Positions 8,741 through 18,035 of a DNA stretch of 64,000 nucleotides are shown piece by piece (within the stretch, counting starts at the first letter, position 1; each line of letters begins with the position of its first letter). The notes below the pieces were generated by a model. It was not told the DNA's origin and ran no database searches. It was given only the letters and a program-made list of their open reading frames with translations. The DNA is from Acidiphilium rubrum (GTDB taxonomy: Bacteria; Pseudomonadota; Alphaproteobacteria; Acetobacterales; Acetobacteraceae), in contig NZ_FTNE01000014.1 in assembly GCF_900156265.1 (NCBI RefSeq), forward strand, positions 1-64,000, in the 5' to 3' direction. Both the position numbers and the translations under genes were made by a program.

Positions 8741-10192
8741 TCAACCCACTGAGCCTTCGAGCGACACGGCAAGCAATTTCTGTGCTTCGACCGCAAACTC
8801 CATCGGCAATTCCTTCAAAACATCGCGACAGAAACCATTGACCAGCAACCCGACCGCATCTTCCTCGGAAAGCCCGCGTGAGCGGCAATAAAACAGCTGA
8901 TCGTCGGCAATTTTTGACGTCGTGGCCTCGTGCTCGACCTTCGCACTCCGATTCCGGCTCTCGATATAGGGCACGGTATGCGCGCCACACTGATCACCGA
9001 TCAGCAGGGAGTCACACTGCGTGAAGTTCCGCGCGCCATGAGCCTTCGGCATGATGCGCACCAGGCCGCGATACGTGTTGTTGGAATGCCCCGCGGATAT
9101 CCCCTTTGAAATGATCGTACTGGTCGTGTTCGGCGCCAGGTGGATCATTTTCGTTCCGGTATCGGCCTGTTGATAGTTATTGGTCAGCGCGACCGAATAG
9201 AACTCGCCGGACGACCCTTCGCCCTGCAGGATGCAGGACGGATATTTCCAGGTGATCGCCGAGCCAGTCTCGACCTGGGTCCAGGAAATTTTGGACTTCC
9301 GGCCACGGCACGCGCCACGCTTGGTCACAAAATTATAGATCCCACCGCGCCCCTGCGCGTCTCCTGGATACCAGTTCTGCACGGTGGAATATTTGATCGA
9401 GGCCTCATCGAGCGCTACGAGTTCAACCACCGCCGCATGCAGCTGGTTCTCATCGCGCATCGGCGCGGTGCAACCCTCGAGGTAGGAAACACTCGCACCT
9501 TCCTCGGCGATGATCAGCGTACGCTCGAACTGACCCGTGTTGCGGGCGTTGATCCTGAAGTAGGTCGAAAGTTCCATGGGGCAACGAACGCCGCGCGGAA
9601 TATATACAAAGCTTCCATCGGAAAAGACCGCGCTGTTGAGGGCCGTGAAGTAGTTATCACCGGGCGGCACCACACTGCCCAGATATTTCCGAACCAACTC
9701 GGGGTGCTCCCGCACCGCCTCGCTGATCGATCCAAAAATGACACCGACTTTGGCAAGACTGTCGCGAAACGTCGTCGCCACCGAAACGCTGTCGAAAACG
9801 GCATCGACGGCCACGCCGGCCAAGGCCGCGCGCTCGTTCAACGGAATGCCGAGCTTGTCATACATGCTGATCAATTCGGGATCGACGTCGGCGAGCGACT
9901 TCGGTGCCTCGCGCTTCGGCGCGGCATAATAATACAGATCCTGATAGTCGATCCTGGGGTGCCGAACGCGTGCCCAATTCGGCTCCTCCATCGTGAGCCA
10001 CGCCCGATAGGACTTCAACCGCCATTCGAGCAGCCAGTCGGGTTCGCCCTTCTTGGCAGAAATCAGGCGTACGATATCCTCGCTCAGCCCTTTCGGGGCG
10101 AACTCCATTTCGATATTCGTCTCGAAACCGTATTTATACCCACCATCGGTCAGGCGATCGATGGCTTCAATTGTTTCAGTAACCGCGGGCAT
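8741..10192 (-). CDS. sufB: Fe-S cluster scaffold protein SufB
   Basis: The 483-residue SufB is the main scaffold of the SUF machine. It has the N-terminal [18 protein letters not shown], the central [19 protein letters not shown], and the C-terminal [16 protein letters not shown] with [19 protein letters not shown]. The conserved Cys and Glu residues used for cluster assembly lie in these blocks. It is the first structural gene of the operon, eight bases after the Rrf2 regulator. Confidence 0.97.
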   Translation of the reverse strand: MPAVTETIEAIDRLTDGGYKYGFETNIEMEFAPKGLSEDIVRLISAKKGEPDWLLEWRLKSYRAWLTMEEPNWARVRHPRIDYQDLYYYAAPKREAPKSLADVDPELISMYDKLGIPLNERAALAGVAVDAVFDSVSVATTFRDSLAKVGVIFGSISEAVREHPELVRKYLGSVVPPGDNYFTALNSAVFSDGSFVYIPRGVRCPMELSTYFRINARNTGQFERTLIIAEEGASVSYLEGCTAPMRDENQLHAAVVELVALDEASIKYSTVQNWYPGDAQGRGGIYNFVTKRGACRGRKSKISWTQVETGSAITWKYPSCILQGEGSSGEFYSVALTNNYQQADTGTKMIHLAPNTTSTIISKGISAGHSNNTYRGLVRIMPKAHGARNFTQCDSLLIGDQCGAHTVPYIESRNRSAKVEHEATTSKIADDQLFYCRSRGLSEEDAVGLLVNGFCRDVLKELPMEFAVEAQKLLAVSLEGSVG

Positions 10193-10200
10193 GAAATCCT

Positions 10201-10671
10201 CTATTCTACGATGGATGACGCGAACGTGCCGGCTTCGACCGACAAACCGATGCGTAACGATTTCGGGACGGCCTCCCTCTGCATGTCGGCAAGGGTAATC
10301 GAGGTCAGGGCTTCGCTTATGGCGTCATTGACGACACCCCATCGGCCGGCCATCGGGCAGAGCGACTGGCTTTCGCAGCTTCCAACCGAACCCTCGACGC
10401 AAGCCGTCAGCGCAATCGGTCCATCGATTGCGACAATGACGTCAGCGACCGGAATCGCCGCAAGCGTCCGGTTCAACCGATAGCCACCATGCGCCCCACG
10501 CTGTGACGTGACCAGATTGGCCTGCGCCAGGCCTTTCAGAACCTTCGAAACGGTCGGCTCCGGAATCCCGGTCGCCGCCGCGATGCTCGGCGCAGTCTCC
10601 ACCGTAACGGCGCTGGAGAGCCTGACCAGAACGACAACGGCATAATCTGTCAAACGCGACAATCTGAGCAT
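10201..10671 (-). CDS. Rrf2-family regulator of the SUF operon (IscR/SufR-like)
   Basis: The 156-residue protein has an Rrf2 winged helix ([18 protein letters not shown], recognition helix near [16 protein letters not shown], wing at RGAHGGYRL). Three cysteines, C91, C99 and C105, are spaced as in cluster-binding members such as IscR. The gene heads the SUF operon with eight bases to sufB, which is the usual place for a SUF assembly regulator that senses cluster supply. The ATG at 10671 is chosen because the [12 protein letters not shown]-terminus aligns with the family; further ATGs at 10683 and 10695 are upstream in frame. Autoregulation is inferred, and a small palindrome is present upstream. 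Confidence 0.92.
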   Translation of the reverse strand: MLRLSRLTDYAVVVLVRLSSAVTVETAPSIAAATGIPEPTVSKVLKGLAQANLVTSQRGAHGGYRLNRTLAAIPVADVIVAIDGPIALTACVEGSVGSCESQSLCPMAGRWGVVNDAISEALTSITLADMQREAVPKSLRIGLSVEAGTFASSIVE

Positions 10672-11002
10672 GGACCACCTCATTACGGACAACAACGGTC
10701 CTGATTACTCAGATGGTCTAATGAGCCTCAGTCGTCAAGACCGGCCCATGGCCGATGATCCGGTCTTGCAGGGCTTGGCATACGCGATCAGGGTTTCATT
10801 GCCTGGCCTGCACCCAGATAATTTGTCTGTGACGAATTGGCGATCACGGTCGCGTTGGAACAAAGGCCAACCGCGAACAACGCGCCGGTCCCGCCCTCAA
10901 TCGAGTTGGTGCCCGAAGTCCCACCAGCCATGATCGCCGCGCCGGCGAAACCTTGAAACAAAACCGCGCCGGCCCTTCGCAAGGATTGACCCGAAACCGT
11001 AA
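10672..11002. other. Intergenic stretch between the SUF regulator and gph
   Basis: No confident gene lies here. On the minus strand an open frame continues beyond the gph stop region, with an ATG at 10931 giving a 47-residue peptide that ends at 10788 (it starts MAGGTSGTNSIEGG). It has no recognisable domain and no clear ribosome-binding site, and may be chance or an old remnant. The right-hand part next to 10671 should hold the SUF promoter. Confidence 0.4.
10701..10712. promoter_or_regulatory. Palindrome upstream of the SUF operon, possible Rrf2 operator
   Basis: CTGATTACTCAG is an inverted repeat (CTGA-N4-TCAG) about 30 bases upstream of the Rrf2 gene start. A TTGACG hexamer lies further upstream on the minus strand near 10733-10738, but no convincing -10 box sits at the right distance. 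The site is proposed only from position and symmetry. Confidence 0.3.
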
Positions 11003-11650
11003 TCAATCTTTCGCAAATATACTCTGAACCGCAGGCACCAACGCGGCGGGACTTTGTATCGTGATCGTGCCGTTGGCCTGTCCGTAGCCCCAACTGACAA
11101 AAATAGTCGCGACGCCAAGCCCGGCTGCGGTCGCCATATCATTGGCGTGGTCACCGACCATGATCGCCTGATCTTTCTCGATCGACATCGCCGCAAGCAC
11201 CGCCGCGAGATGACGCGGATCGGGCTTGCGATAGGGTGTCGCATCGCCACCGATCACCACCGGAAAAAATCGATCAAGATCAAGTGCCGCCAGCACCTTG
11301 CGCGCGGACACTTCCGGCTTGTTGGTACACAGGCCCAGTTGATACCCTAGTGCGGTCAAACGCGCCAAAGCCTCGGGTACGCCGGCATATGGCTCCGTCA
11401 GATCCGTGACATGCGCCTCGTAATCCGCGAGAAAGATCAACTCGTCCTCAGCCGTCGGCTGGCTGCCCCGCGCGGCATAGCCCTTCTGCAGCAGGACCTT
11501 GGCCCCGTCGCCCACCATCGGGCCAACGTCTGATCTCGAAAGGGGGGGGTAGTCATGGCGTGACAACGACCGGTTCAACGCAGCCGCCAGATCCGGCAGA
11601 CTATCGATCAGCGTACCGTCCAGATCGAACACGACAGCTTTTGCATCCAT
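11003..11650 (-). CDS. gph: Phosphoglycolate phosphatase (HAD family)
   Basis: The 215-residue HAD hydrolase has motif I VFDLDGTLIDS (D9 nucleophile, D11), motif II in LCTNKPE, and motif III/IV K-P-D-P followed by MVGDHANDM. The helical cap between residues 15 and 85 is of the Gph/PGMB subclass C1. It most likely removes phosphate from 2-phosphoglycolate made during DNA repair or by oxygenase side reactions. Close relatives have other phosphate-ester substrates, so the substrate is inferred. It is divergent from glmU, with 78 bases between them. Confidence 0.85.
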   Translation of the reverse strand: MDAKAVVFDLDGTLIDSLPDLAAALNRSLSRHDYPPLSRSDVGPMVGDGAKVLLQKGYAARGSQPTAEDELIFLADYEAHVTDLTEPYAGVPEALARLTALGYQLGLCTNKPEVSARKVLAALDLDRFFPVVIGGDATPYRKPDPRHLAAVLAAMSIEKDQAIMVGDHANDMATAAGLGVATIFVSWGYGQANGTITIQSPAALVPAVQSIFAKD

Positions 11651-11691
11651 GGCACTGACATACTCCGAAACCCGATGTGACGCCTAACCCT

Positions 11692-11720
11692 TTGACATAA
11701 ACCGCTTGGCAAGGCTACCG
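11692..11720 (+). promoter_or_regulatory. Candidate promoter for glmU-glmS
   Basis: A perfect -35 hexamer TTGACA at 11692-11697 lies in the divergent gap before glmU. At 17-18 bases spacing the -10 is only CTACCG/TACCGC, a poor match. It would give a short leader to the ATG at 11729. Confidence 0.35.
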
Positions 11721-11728
11721 CTGCGCTC

Positions 11729-13042
11729 ATGGATACTGTCGTGATCATCCTCGCCGCCGGCCTCGGCACCCGCATGAAGTCGGCGCTCCCCAAGGTGTTG
11801 CACCCGCTCGCCGGCACACCGATGCTCAATCATCTCATCTCAGCCTGCAAACCCGTGTTCGACCGGATCGTCGTGGTCACCGGGCCCGACATGCCGAACG
11901 TCGCCGCTTCCGCCGCACCGCATCAGGTGGTCGTCCAGCATGAGCGCCACGGCACAGCCGATGCGGCCATGGCGGCAGCGGCGCTGTTTGGAACCGGTAT
12001 CGTAACCATCATCTACGGCGACAACCCTCTTCTGACCTCCGATACACTCGCCCAACTCGGCAGGCAGCTGTCGGCCGGGACGATCGGCATGTCGCTGCTC
12101 GCCACCCGGCCGACCGATCCGGGCACATTCGGGCGCATCGTCGGCGCCGCAGGATTCGCCACCAGGATCGTGGAGTATGCCGACGCATCGGAACAGGAGC
12201 GAACGATCGATTTATGCAACGCGGGCGGCTTTACCGCGCATGCCGACGACATGCTGCGATGGCTCAAGCAGATCGGCAACCGCAATTCCAAGGGCGAATA
12301 CTACCTGACCGATATCGTCAAAGTCGCAAATGCCGACGCCAGGCCAGTCGCCGTGGTCGAAGCGCCCTGGGACGAGTGCCGTGGCGTCAATTCGCGGGCC
12401 GAACTCGCGGTGGCTGAAGCCGTGATCCAGGCCCGGCTGCGTCGTGCCGCGCTTGACGCCGGCGTCACCCTGATTGCGCCGGAAACCGTTTTCCTGTCGG
12501 CGGACACCATGATCGCGCCGGATGTCACCATCGAGCCGCACGTCGTATGCGGACGGGGCGTTTCCATCGCATCGGGAGCGGTGATCCGCGCCTTCTCGCA
12601 TCTCGAGGGTTGCACGATCGGTACGGGCGCAATCATCGGTCCTTACGCGCGCATCCGGCCGGGCAGCGTCGTCGACGAAGCCGCTCACGTCGGCAATTTC
12701 GTCGAACTGAAGGCCACTCACCTCGGCGCCGGCGCGAAAGCCAATCATCTGACCTACCTTGGCGACACGACGATCGGCGCGCGGAGCAACATTGGCGCGG
12801 GCACCATCACGTGCAACTATGATGGCCAGAGCAAGCACCGCACAACGGTCGGATCAAATGTCTTTGTCGGATCGAATGTCGCCTTGGTCGCGCCGATCTC
12901 CGTCGGCGATGGCGCCGTGATCGGCGCCGGAAGCGTGATCACCAGCGAAGTCGAAGCCGGCGCGCTCGCGATCGGCCGCGCGCGGCAGATCAACAAGCCA
13001 GGCGGGGCCGCCCGTTATAAACGCGCGAAGGATAAATCGTAA
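11729..13042 (+). CDS. glmU: Bifunctional UDP-GlcNAc pyrophosphorylase / GlcN-1-P acetyltransferase
   Basis: This 437-residue enzyme performs the last two steps to UDP-N-acetylglucosamine for peptidoglycan and lipopolysaccharide. The N-terminal uridylyltransferase domain opens with LAAGLGTRMKSALPKVLHPLAG. The C-terminal domain, from about residue 240, is a left-handed beta helix of hexapeptide repeats, with HVGNFVELKATHLGAGAK and GAGTITCNYDG carrying acetyltransferase residues. It is a little shorter than the 456-residue E. coli enzyme. The stop shares one base with the glmS ATG (TAATG), so the two pathway genes are coupled. Confidence 0.96.
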   Translation: MDTVVIILAAGLGTRMKSALPKVLHPLAGTPMLNHLISACKPVFDRIVVVTGPDMPNVAASAAPHQVVVQHERHGTADAAMAAAALFGTGIVTIIYGDNPLLTSDTLAQLGRQLSAGTIGMSLLATRPTDPGTFGRIVGAAGFATRIVEYADASEQERTIDLCNAGGFTAHADDMLRWLKQIGNRNSKGEYYLTDIVKVANADARPVAVVEAPWDECRGVNSRAELAVAEAVIQARLRRAALDAGVTLIAPETVFLSADTMIAPDVTIEPHVVCGRGVSIASGAVIRAFSHLEGCTIGTGAIIGPYARIRPGSVVDEAAHVGNFVELKATHLGAGAKANHLTYLGDTTIGARSNIGAGTITCNYDGQSKHRTTVGSNVFVGSNVALVAPISVGDGAVIGAGSVITSEVEAGALAIGRARQINKPGGAARYKRAKDKS

Positions 13043-14865
13043 TGTGTGGTATCGTCGGGGTGATCGGCAAAGGCGCCGCTGCGCCGTTGTTGTTGGATGG
13101 ATTATCCCGCCTCGCCTATCGTGGCTACGATAGCGCGGGCATAGCGACGTTGGTCGGCAACACGATCGATCGGCGGCGCGCCGAAGGCAAACTGCCGAAC
13201 CTCGCCGAATCCCTCGCACAACGGCCGCTCGATGGCACGACCGGTATCGGGCATACCCGCTGGGCAACCCATGGCGCTCCCACGATAACCAATGCGCATC
13301 CGCACGGCACCGAACGAGTCGCCGTCGTTCATAACGGCATCATTGAAAATCATGCCGCCTTGCGTGCGGAGCTTGAAGCTGAAGGTCAGGTGTTCGTCAC
13401 CGAAACCGATACCGAAACGGTCGCCCAACTGGTCGACCTCCACCTCGCACGGGGAATGGAGCCGATTGCCGCGGCCGCCACCGCGTTTCGTCGGCTGGAA
13501 GGCGCCTACGCCCTCGCCCTGATTTTCGCAGGTCACCCGGAACTGATGATCGGCGCACAACGCGGAGCACCCCTCGCCGTCGGGTTTGGTGACGATGAAA
13601 TGTTCCTGGGGTCGGACGCGTTGGCCCTGGCCCCCCTGACCCGTCGCATCGCCTACCTCACGGACGGCGACTGGGTTGTCGTCACCCGGACGGGTGCGGC
13701 GTTTTACGATAGCCTCGATCGGCCGATCGATCGCGAAATCAAACTGACCCGCCTGACGGGTGCAGCGATCGGCAAGGGCAATTTTCGACATTTCATGGAA
13801 AAGGAGTTGCACGAAAATCCCGTCGTCATCGGCGACACGCTCCATCGCATGATCGATCCCGCCACGCGGATGCCGGTGCTGCCCGAGCTGGCGATCGACC
13901 TGCGTGCGATTTCCCGCATGACGGTATCGGCGTGCGGCTCGGCCTTTTATGCCGGCCTGACCGCCCGCTATTGGCTGGAACGCTATGCCCGGATACCGGT
14001 CGATGCCGATGTCGCGAGCGAATTTCGGTATCGCGAGCCGCCTCTCAGCCCAGACCAACTCGGTCTCGTCGTCAGCCAATCCGGCGAAACCGCCGACACG
14101 ATGGCCGCCCTTCGCTACATGAAGCAACAGGGCTGCAAGGTTATGTCGGTGGTCAACGTGCCCGAAAGCACCATGGCACGCGAATCGGACCTGATGCTCG
14201 AAACAATCGCCGGACCGGAAATCAGCGTCGCCAGCACCAAGGCGTTTACCGCGCAACTAACCGTTCTTGCTGGATTCTCTCTCGCCCTAGCCAAAGCGCG
14301 CGGTACGCTCGGGATCGCCGAAATAGCATCGCTGGTGGAAGCCTTGATGGAACTGCCGGCAAAGGCGGCTCAAGTCTTGAACGACGATGAGACGATCCGC
14401 ACGCTGGCGTCTCAAATCCAGGATGCGCGCGACGTCCTGTTCTTCGGTCGTGGATCGATGATGCCGATCGCATTGGAAGGTGCGCTGAAGCTCAAGGAAC
14501 TCAGCTATATCCACGCCGAAGGATATCCGGCCGGGGAGATGAAACACGGCCCGATCGCCCTGATCGACCCCAGCGTGCCGGTCATTGCGGTGCTACCCTC
14601 GGGGCCGTTGTTTGAGAAGACCGCCTCGAATCTCCAGGAAGCGGCAGCACGTGGCGGACGGATCATCTTGTTCAGCGATGCCGCGGGCGCGGCAAAACTA
14701 GCGAACATCACCACTCACAGCGTGATCCTGCCGGACTGCGACCCATTCGTCGCACCAATCCTCTACGCAATTCCAGTGCAGCTCTTGGCATACCATGTCG
14801 CGATCCTGAAAGGGACGGACGTCGATCAACCGCGCAATCTCGCCAAGTCCGTAACGGTCGAATAA
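13042..14865 (+). CDS. glmS: Glutamine-fructose-6-phosphate aminotransferase (isomerizing)
   Basis: The 607-residue GlmS makes glucosamine-6-phosphate from fructose-6-phosphate and glutamine. Its N-terminus is MCGIVGVIG with the catalytic Cys directly after Met. HTRWATHG and GNHENH-like glutaminase residues follow. Two SIS sugar-isomerase domains fill the second half, with SQSGETADTMAAL and the C-terminal PRNLAKSVTVE, whose lysine is conserved. Together with glmU upstream it supplies amino sugars. No glmS ribozyme is visible; the one-base overlap with glmU leaves no room for a leader. Confidence 0.97.
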   Translation: MCGIVGVIGKGAAAPLLLDGLSRLAYRGYDSAGIATLVGNTIDRRRAEGKLPNLAESLAQRPLDGTTGIGHTRWATHGAPTITNAHPHGTERVAVVHNGIIENHAALRAELEAEGQVFVTETDTETVAQLVDLHLARGMEPIAAAATAFRRLEGAYALALIFAGHPELMIGAQRGAPLAVGFGDDEMFLGSDALALAPLTRRIAYLTDGDWVVVTRTGAAFYDSLDRPIDREIKLTRLTGAAIGKGNFRHFMEKELHENPVVIGDTLHRMIDPATRMPVLPELAIDLRAISRMTVSACGSAFYAGLTARYWLERYARIPVDADVASEFRYREPPLSPDQLGLVVSQSGETADTMAALRYMKQQGCKVMSVVNVPESTMARESDLMLETIAGPEISVASTKAFTAQLTVLAGFSLALAKARGTLGIAEIASLVEALMELPAKAAQVLNDDETIRTLASQIQDARDVLFFGRGSMMPIALEGALKLKELSYIHAEGYPAGEMKHGPIALIDPSVPVIAVLPSGPLFEKTASNLQEAAARGGRIILFSDAAGAAKLANITTHSVILPDCDPFVAPILYAIPVQLLAYHVAILKGTDVDQPRNLAKSVTVE

Positions 14866-14870
14866 TTCAT

Positions 14871-14902
14871 GAAAAAACCCCGGAAACAATGTTTCCGGGG
14901 TT
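14871..14902. terminator. Bidirectional rho-independent terminator
   Basis: CCCCGGAAAC (14878-14887) and GTTTCCGGGG (14891-14900) form a perfect 10-bp stem with a 3-base loop. An A-run (14872-14877) precedes it, giving a T-run on the minus strand, while only TT follows on the plus strand. It lies between the end of glmS (+) and the end of the Bax-inhibitor gene (-), so it can serve both. Confidence 0.9.
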
Positions 14903-14929
14903 CCTTGCATCAGATGCGCCAGTCCAGCT

Positions 14930-15700
14930 TCAGCTGCGCCGGTTGCCCATGAACTGCAAGAGAAACATGAACAAGTTGATGAATGTCAGATACAATTGCA
15001 ACGCGTCGTAAACGCTCCGCTTCGAAGCGACATCAGCGCCGAACCGATAGCCATACTGAACATAATCAGCCTTGATCCGCTGAGTATCGTAAGCCGCCAA
15101 ACCGGTGAATATCAAGACACCGATCGCGCTGATGGCAAACTGCAAGGCCGATGAATGCAGGAACATGTTGACGACCATCGCAATCAGCAGTCCGATCACG
15201 CCCATGATCAGGAAACTGCCGAATTTCGCCAGATTTGCTTTCGTCGTGTAGCCATAAACGCTCATGGCAGCGAACGTTCCAGCCGTCACGAAGAAAGTCG
15301 CAAGAATCGATGTCCCGGTGTAGATCAGAAAGATATTCGTCAAACTCGCGCCCATCAACGCACAAAACGCCCAGAACAGACCCTGAGCCTGCGTCGTCGA
15401 GAGCTTGTTGACCCCGAAACTCATGATCATGACGAAACCGATGGGCGCAAACATCGTCACATAAGCCAGAATGCCTGGCTGACGGACAACGGCGCCGCTG
15501 GCCGTCGTGACCAACGGATAAAAAATATCGATCAGGCTCGTTTGCGAGATTGCCAGCGAGACGATCGCTGTCAGGAACAGCCCTGAAGCCATCCAGTTGT
15601 AGACCCGCAACATATAGGCGCGCAGACCCTCGTCCAAAACGCCAGCGCCCGCTGCGGCGCTCGCGCCGCGATAGGATCGCATGTCAGGACCAATAGCCAT
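14930..15700 (-). CDS. Bax inhibitor-1 / YccA-family membrane protein
   Basis: The 256-residue protein has an about 30-residue soluble N-terminus and seven predicted membrane segments. The first is near WMASGLFLTAIVSLAI and the last near LYLTFINLFMFLLQFMG. The arrangement and the C-terminal DALQLYLTFINLF fit the BI-1/YccA family, which includes pH-sensitive calcium leak channels and FtsH-linked proteins. The substrate here is not known. It follows rpsO on the same strand after about 140 bases, a place often held by pnp. Confidence 0.88.
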   Translation of the reverse strand: MAIGPDMRSYRGASAAAGAGVLDEGLRAYMLRVYNWMASGLFLTAIVSLAISQTSLIDIFYPLVTTASGAVVRQPGILAYVTMFAPIGFVMIMSFGVNKLSTTQAQGLFWAFCALMGASLTNIFLIYTGTSILATFFVTAGTFAAMSVYGYTTKANLAKFGSFLIMGVIGLLIAMVVNMFLHSSALQFAISAIGVLIFTGLAAYDTQRIKADYVQYGYRFGADVASKRSVYDALQLYLTFINLFMFLLQFMGNRRS

Positions 15701-15766
15701 GATTGCTCGTCACTCCTCAAAGGCGGCGGGACTGCCGCATTTCCGGTCTTATTTTGGCCATTCTGA

Positions 15767-15792
15767 CACGCCGATCAAGCATAATCGGCGTG
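15767..15792. terminator. Hairpin between rpsO and the Bax-inhibitor gene
   Basis: CACGCCGAT (15767-15775) and ATCGGCGTG (15784-15792) pair perfectly around an 8-base loop. It lies 50 bases beyond the rpsO stop on the minus strand. There is no T-run, so it may be a weak terminator or an RNA-stabilising hairpin. Confidence 0.45.
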
Positions 15793-15841
15793 GCACAGAT
15801 AATATTGGCGTAACGATGACATCAGGATCGTATCGTTACCG

Positions 15842-16111
15842 TTACCGGCGCAGACCCAAGCGGCCGATAAGCGCCTCATAACGCTTGTGATCTTGTTTTT
15901 TCACATAGTCCAGCAACCGGCGACGGCGGCCGACCAACATCAGAAGTCCGCGGCGCGAATGAAAATCCTTCGCATGCGTTTTCAGGTGGTCGGTCAGATT
16001 GGTGATCCGTTCAGACAGAAGTGCCACCTGAACTTCCGGGCTACCGGTATCGTTTTCACCGTTGGCGTATTCGCCAATCAAAGACTGGCGCCGTTCCGCA
16101 GTAATCGACAT
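15842..16111 (-). CDS. rpsO: 30S ribosomal protein S15
   Basis: The 89-residue S15 is full length. It begins [16 protein letters not shown] and holds the rRNA-binding [30 protein letters not shown] segment, seen here as [20 protein letters not shown]. It binds the 16S rRNA central domain early in 30S assembly. It lies 23 bases after truB on the same strand, the common truB-rpsO order, but pnp does not follow. Confidence 0.98.
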   Translation of the reverse strand: MSITAERRQSLIGEYANGENDTGSPEVQVALLSERITNLTDHLKTHAKDFHSRRGLLMLVGRRRRLLDYVKKQDHKRYEALIGRLGLRR

Positions 16112-16134
16112 CGCATATACTCCTGAATAGGGGG

Positions 16135-17070
16135 TTAAATAACACGTTCCGGTCGCAGCATGCCCTGATGGAGCTTACCTAGAACCACGAAACGGTGCCC
16201 CGCCAAACCCCGAACCAACCCGCCATCCGGGTTGGTCGCAGTCGGAATCCGACCCATCAGATCGACCAGGCTCAACGCCATGCCGTTTCGAAGGGCGGCG
16301 GCTTCGGCTTCCGTCAGGGCCAGCGCCGGGATGTCGGCCAGCGCGGTCTCGACCGGAAGCACGATGTCCGGAACACTATCCGGGCTATGCAGCGAATCGG
16401 CCAGATTGTCCAGCGTAACGGCATTGCCGATCTCAAACGGCCCCACTGAAAGCCGCCGCAGCGCCGCGATATGCCCGACCGTACCAAGAGACCGCGCCAG
16501 ATCACGCGCAAGCGATCGCATATAGACCCCCTTGCCGGACGCCACCTCGAACAGCGCGTGATCGGCGTCAGGACGACCGATCAACGCGAACCGGTCGATC
16601 TGGGCCGGGCGCGGTGGCAAGTCCGGCGGGGCGCCGGCGCGGGCCAGATCATAAGCCCGTTCACCGCCGACCTTGATCGCAGAAAACGCCGGCGGCACCT
16701 GCATGATCAGCCCGCGGAACGCCACCAGCGCCGCATCGATCATGGCCGCCTCAGGGCGTATGTCACTCGTTGCCGTGATCGCGCCTTCCGCATCATCCGT
16801 GTCGCGCGCTTCACCAAACTTCAACGTGAAGTGGTACAATTTCGTACCGTCCATCACATACGGCACCATTTTGGTTGCCGCACCCAGCGCGATCGGCAGA
16901 ACACCGGTCGCAAGCGGATCGAGCGTGCCGCCGTGGCCCACTTTGGCCGCGTCCAGCAGACGCTTTATTTTCGCGACGGCATGAGCGCTCGTGATACCTT
17001 GCGGCTTGTCGAGGATGATCCAACCATCGATCTTCTGTCCGCGCCTGTGCCGTGCCTGAGGCCCTGCCAT
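16135..17070 (-). CDS. truB: tRNA pseudouridine-55 synthase
   Basis: The 311-residue TruB isomerises U55 in the tRNA T-loop. The motif [18 protein letters not shown] contains the catalytic aspartate, and [14 protein letters not shown] and [11 protein letters not shown] are the other family blocks. A C-terminal PUA-like part follows. The ATG at 17070 ([17 protein letters not shown]) is preferred; an in-frame ATG at 17115 would add 15 unconserved residues. Confidence 0.95.
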   Translation of the reverse strand: MAGPQARHRRGQKIDGWIILDKPQGITSAHAVAKIKRLLDAAKVGHGGTLDPLATGVLPIALGAATKMVPYVMDGTKLYHFTLKFGEARDTDDAEGAITATSDIRPEAAMIDAALVAFRGLIMQVPPAFSAIKVGGERAYDLARAGAPPDLPPRPAQIDRFALIGRPDADHALFEVASGKGVYMRSLARDLARSLGTVGHIAALRRLSVGPFEIGNAVTLDNLADSLHSPDSVPDIVLPVETALADIPALALTEAEAAALRNGMALSLVDLMGRIPTATNPDGGLVRGLAGHRFVVLGKLHQGMLRPERVI

Positions 17071-17147
17071 GAGAAATCCTGAATTATCTGGAGAGTTGTG
17101 CTGATAGAGCGTCAAAGCCGGTCGAGCAATCGACCGGCGCGCGATGA

Positions 17148-18035
17148 TCAGGCCTGATTGATGTCGATCAGCGCCTGGCGGATTTTCCGCCCGCGCATCA
17201 CTTTATCTTCGATATATGACGCATCACCCCACCGTACGGCCCGGGCCATCGCCTGGGCGTCCTCGGTAAAGCGTGCAAGCATCTCGAGCAAGGCTTCGCG
17301 GTTGTTCAAGAAAACGTCTCGCCACATCACCGGATCGGAGGCGGCGATCCGGGTAAAGTCGCGGAACCCGGACGCTGCGAACTGCAAAACCTCTTTGCGC
17401 GTCTCATCGGCCAGATCGTCGGCGGTGCCGCAGATCGTAAATGCGATCAGATGCGGTAGATGGCTGACGATCGCTACGACCCGATCATGATGCTCGGGGT
17501 CCATGATGCTCACCGTCGCGCCGCATCGCTCCCAAAACGCCTTGATCCGCTGCACCGCGGCGGCATCAGTCCCGACAGGCGGCGTCAGCAGACACCAGCG
17601 GCCCTCGAACAACTCGGAAAAACCCGCATCCGGGCCGGAAAACTCGGTACCCGCCATCGGATGGCCCGGCACGAAATGCACACCTTGCGGCACATGCGGT
17701 CCAACGTCGCGAATGACCGATTGCTTGGTCGATCCGACATCCGTGATGATCGCGCCCGGTGCGAGGTGCGGCCCGATCGCGGCCGCCAAGGACGCATAAG
17801 CCCCGACCGGCGCACACAGAACCACGCAATCAGCGCCCTCGACCGCCCGGACCGGATCGATCTCACACACATCGGCAATCCCCAACTCGGCAATCCGCCC
17901 GAGCGTCTTCTCCGTTCGGGCATTGACCACGACGACCCGCGCGATATCACCCCGCGCACGGGCAATCCGCGCGATCGATGAACCGATCAACCCGGCCCCC
18001 ACCAGGGCCAGCCGCTCAAAGACCGGCTCAGCCAT
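17148..18035 (-). CDS. tyrA: Prephenate/arogenate dehydrogenase
   Basis: This protein of about 295 residues has an N-terminal Rossmann fold with [18 protein letters not shown] and the family blocks [25 protein letters not shown] and [16 protein letters not shown], whose conserved histidines bind substrate. It oxidises prephenate (or arogenate) towards tyrosine. There is no fused chorismate mutase or ACT domain; mutase activity is supplied by the third gene of this cluster. The ATG at 18035 (MAEPVF) overlaps the hisC end by 8 bases. The alternative ATG at 18047 adds four residues. Confidence 0.93.
   Translation of the reverse strand: MAEPVFERLALVGAGLIGSSIARIARARGDIARVVVVNARTEKTLGRIAELGIADVCEIDPVRAVEGADCVVLCAPVGAYASLAAAIGPHLAPGAIITDVGSTKQSVIRDVGPHVPQGVHFVPGHPMAGTEFSGPDAGFSELFEGRWCLLTPPVGTDAAAVQRIKAFWERCGATVSIMDPEHHDRVVAIVSHLPHLIAFTICGTADDLADETRKEVLQFAASGFRDFTRIAASDPVMWRDVFLNNREALLEMLARFTEDAQAMARAVRWGDASYIEDKVMRGRKIRQALIDINQA

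Noticed and set aside
9140-10483. 447-residue plus-strand ORF opposite sufB and the Rrf2 gene
   Set aside because: Shadow of sufB; no recognisable motifs, and it crosses two real genes and their border.
13042-13045. glmS ribozyme
   Set aside because: glmU and glmS overlap by one base, leaving no leader, and the ribozyme is known mainly from Gram-positive bacteria.
13102-14256. 384-residue minus-strand ORF opposite glmS
   Set aside because: Antisense shadow of a highly conserved gene, without family features.
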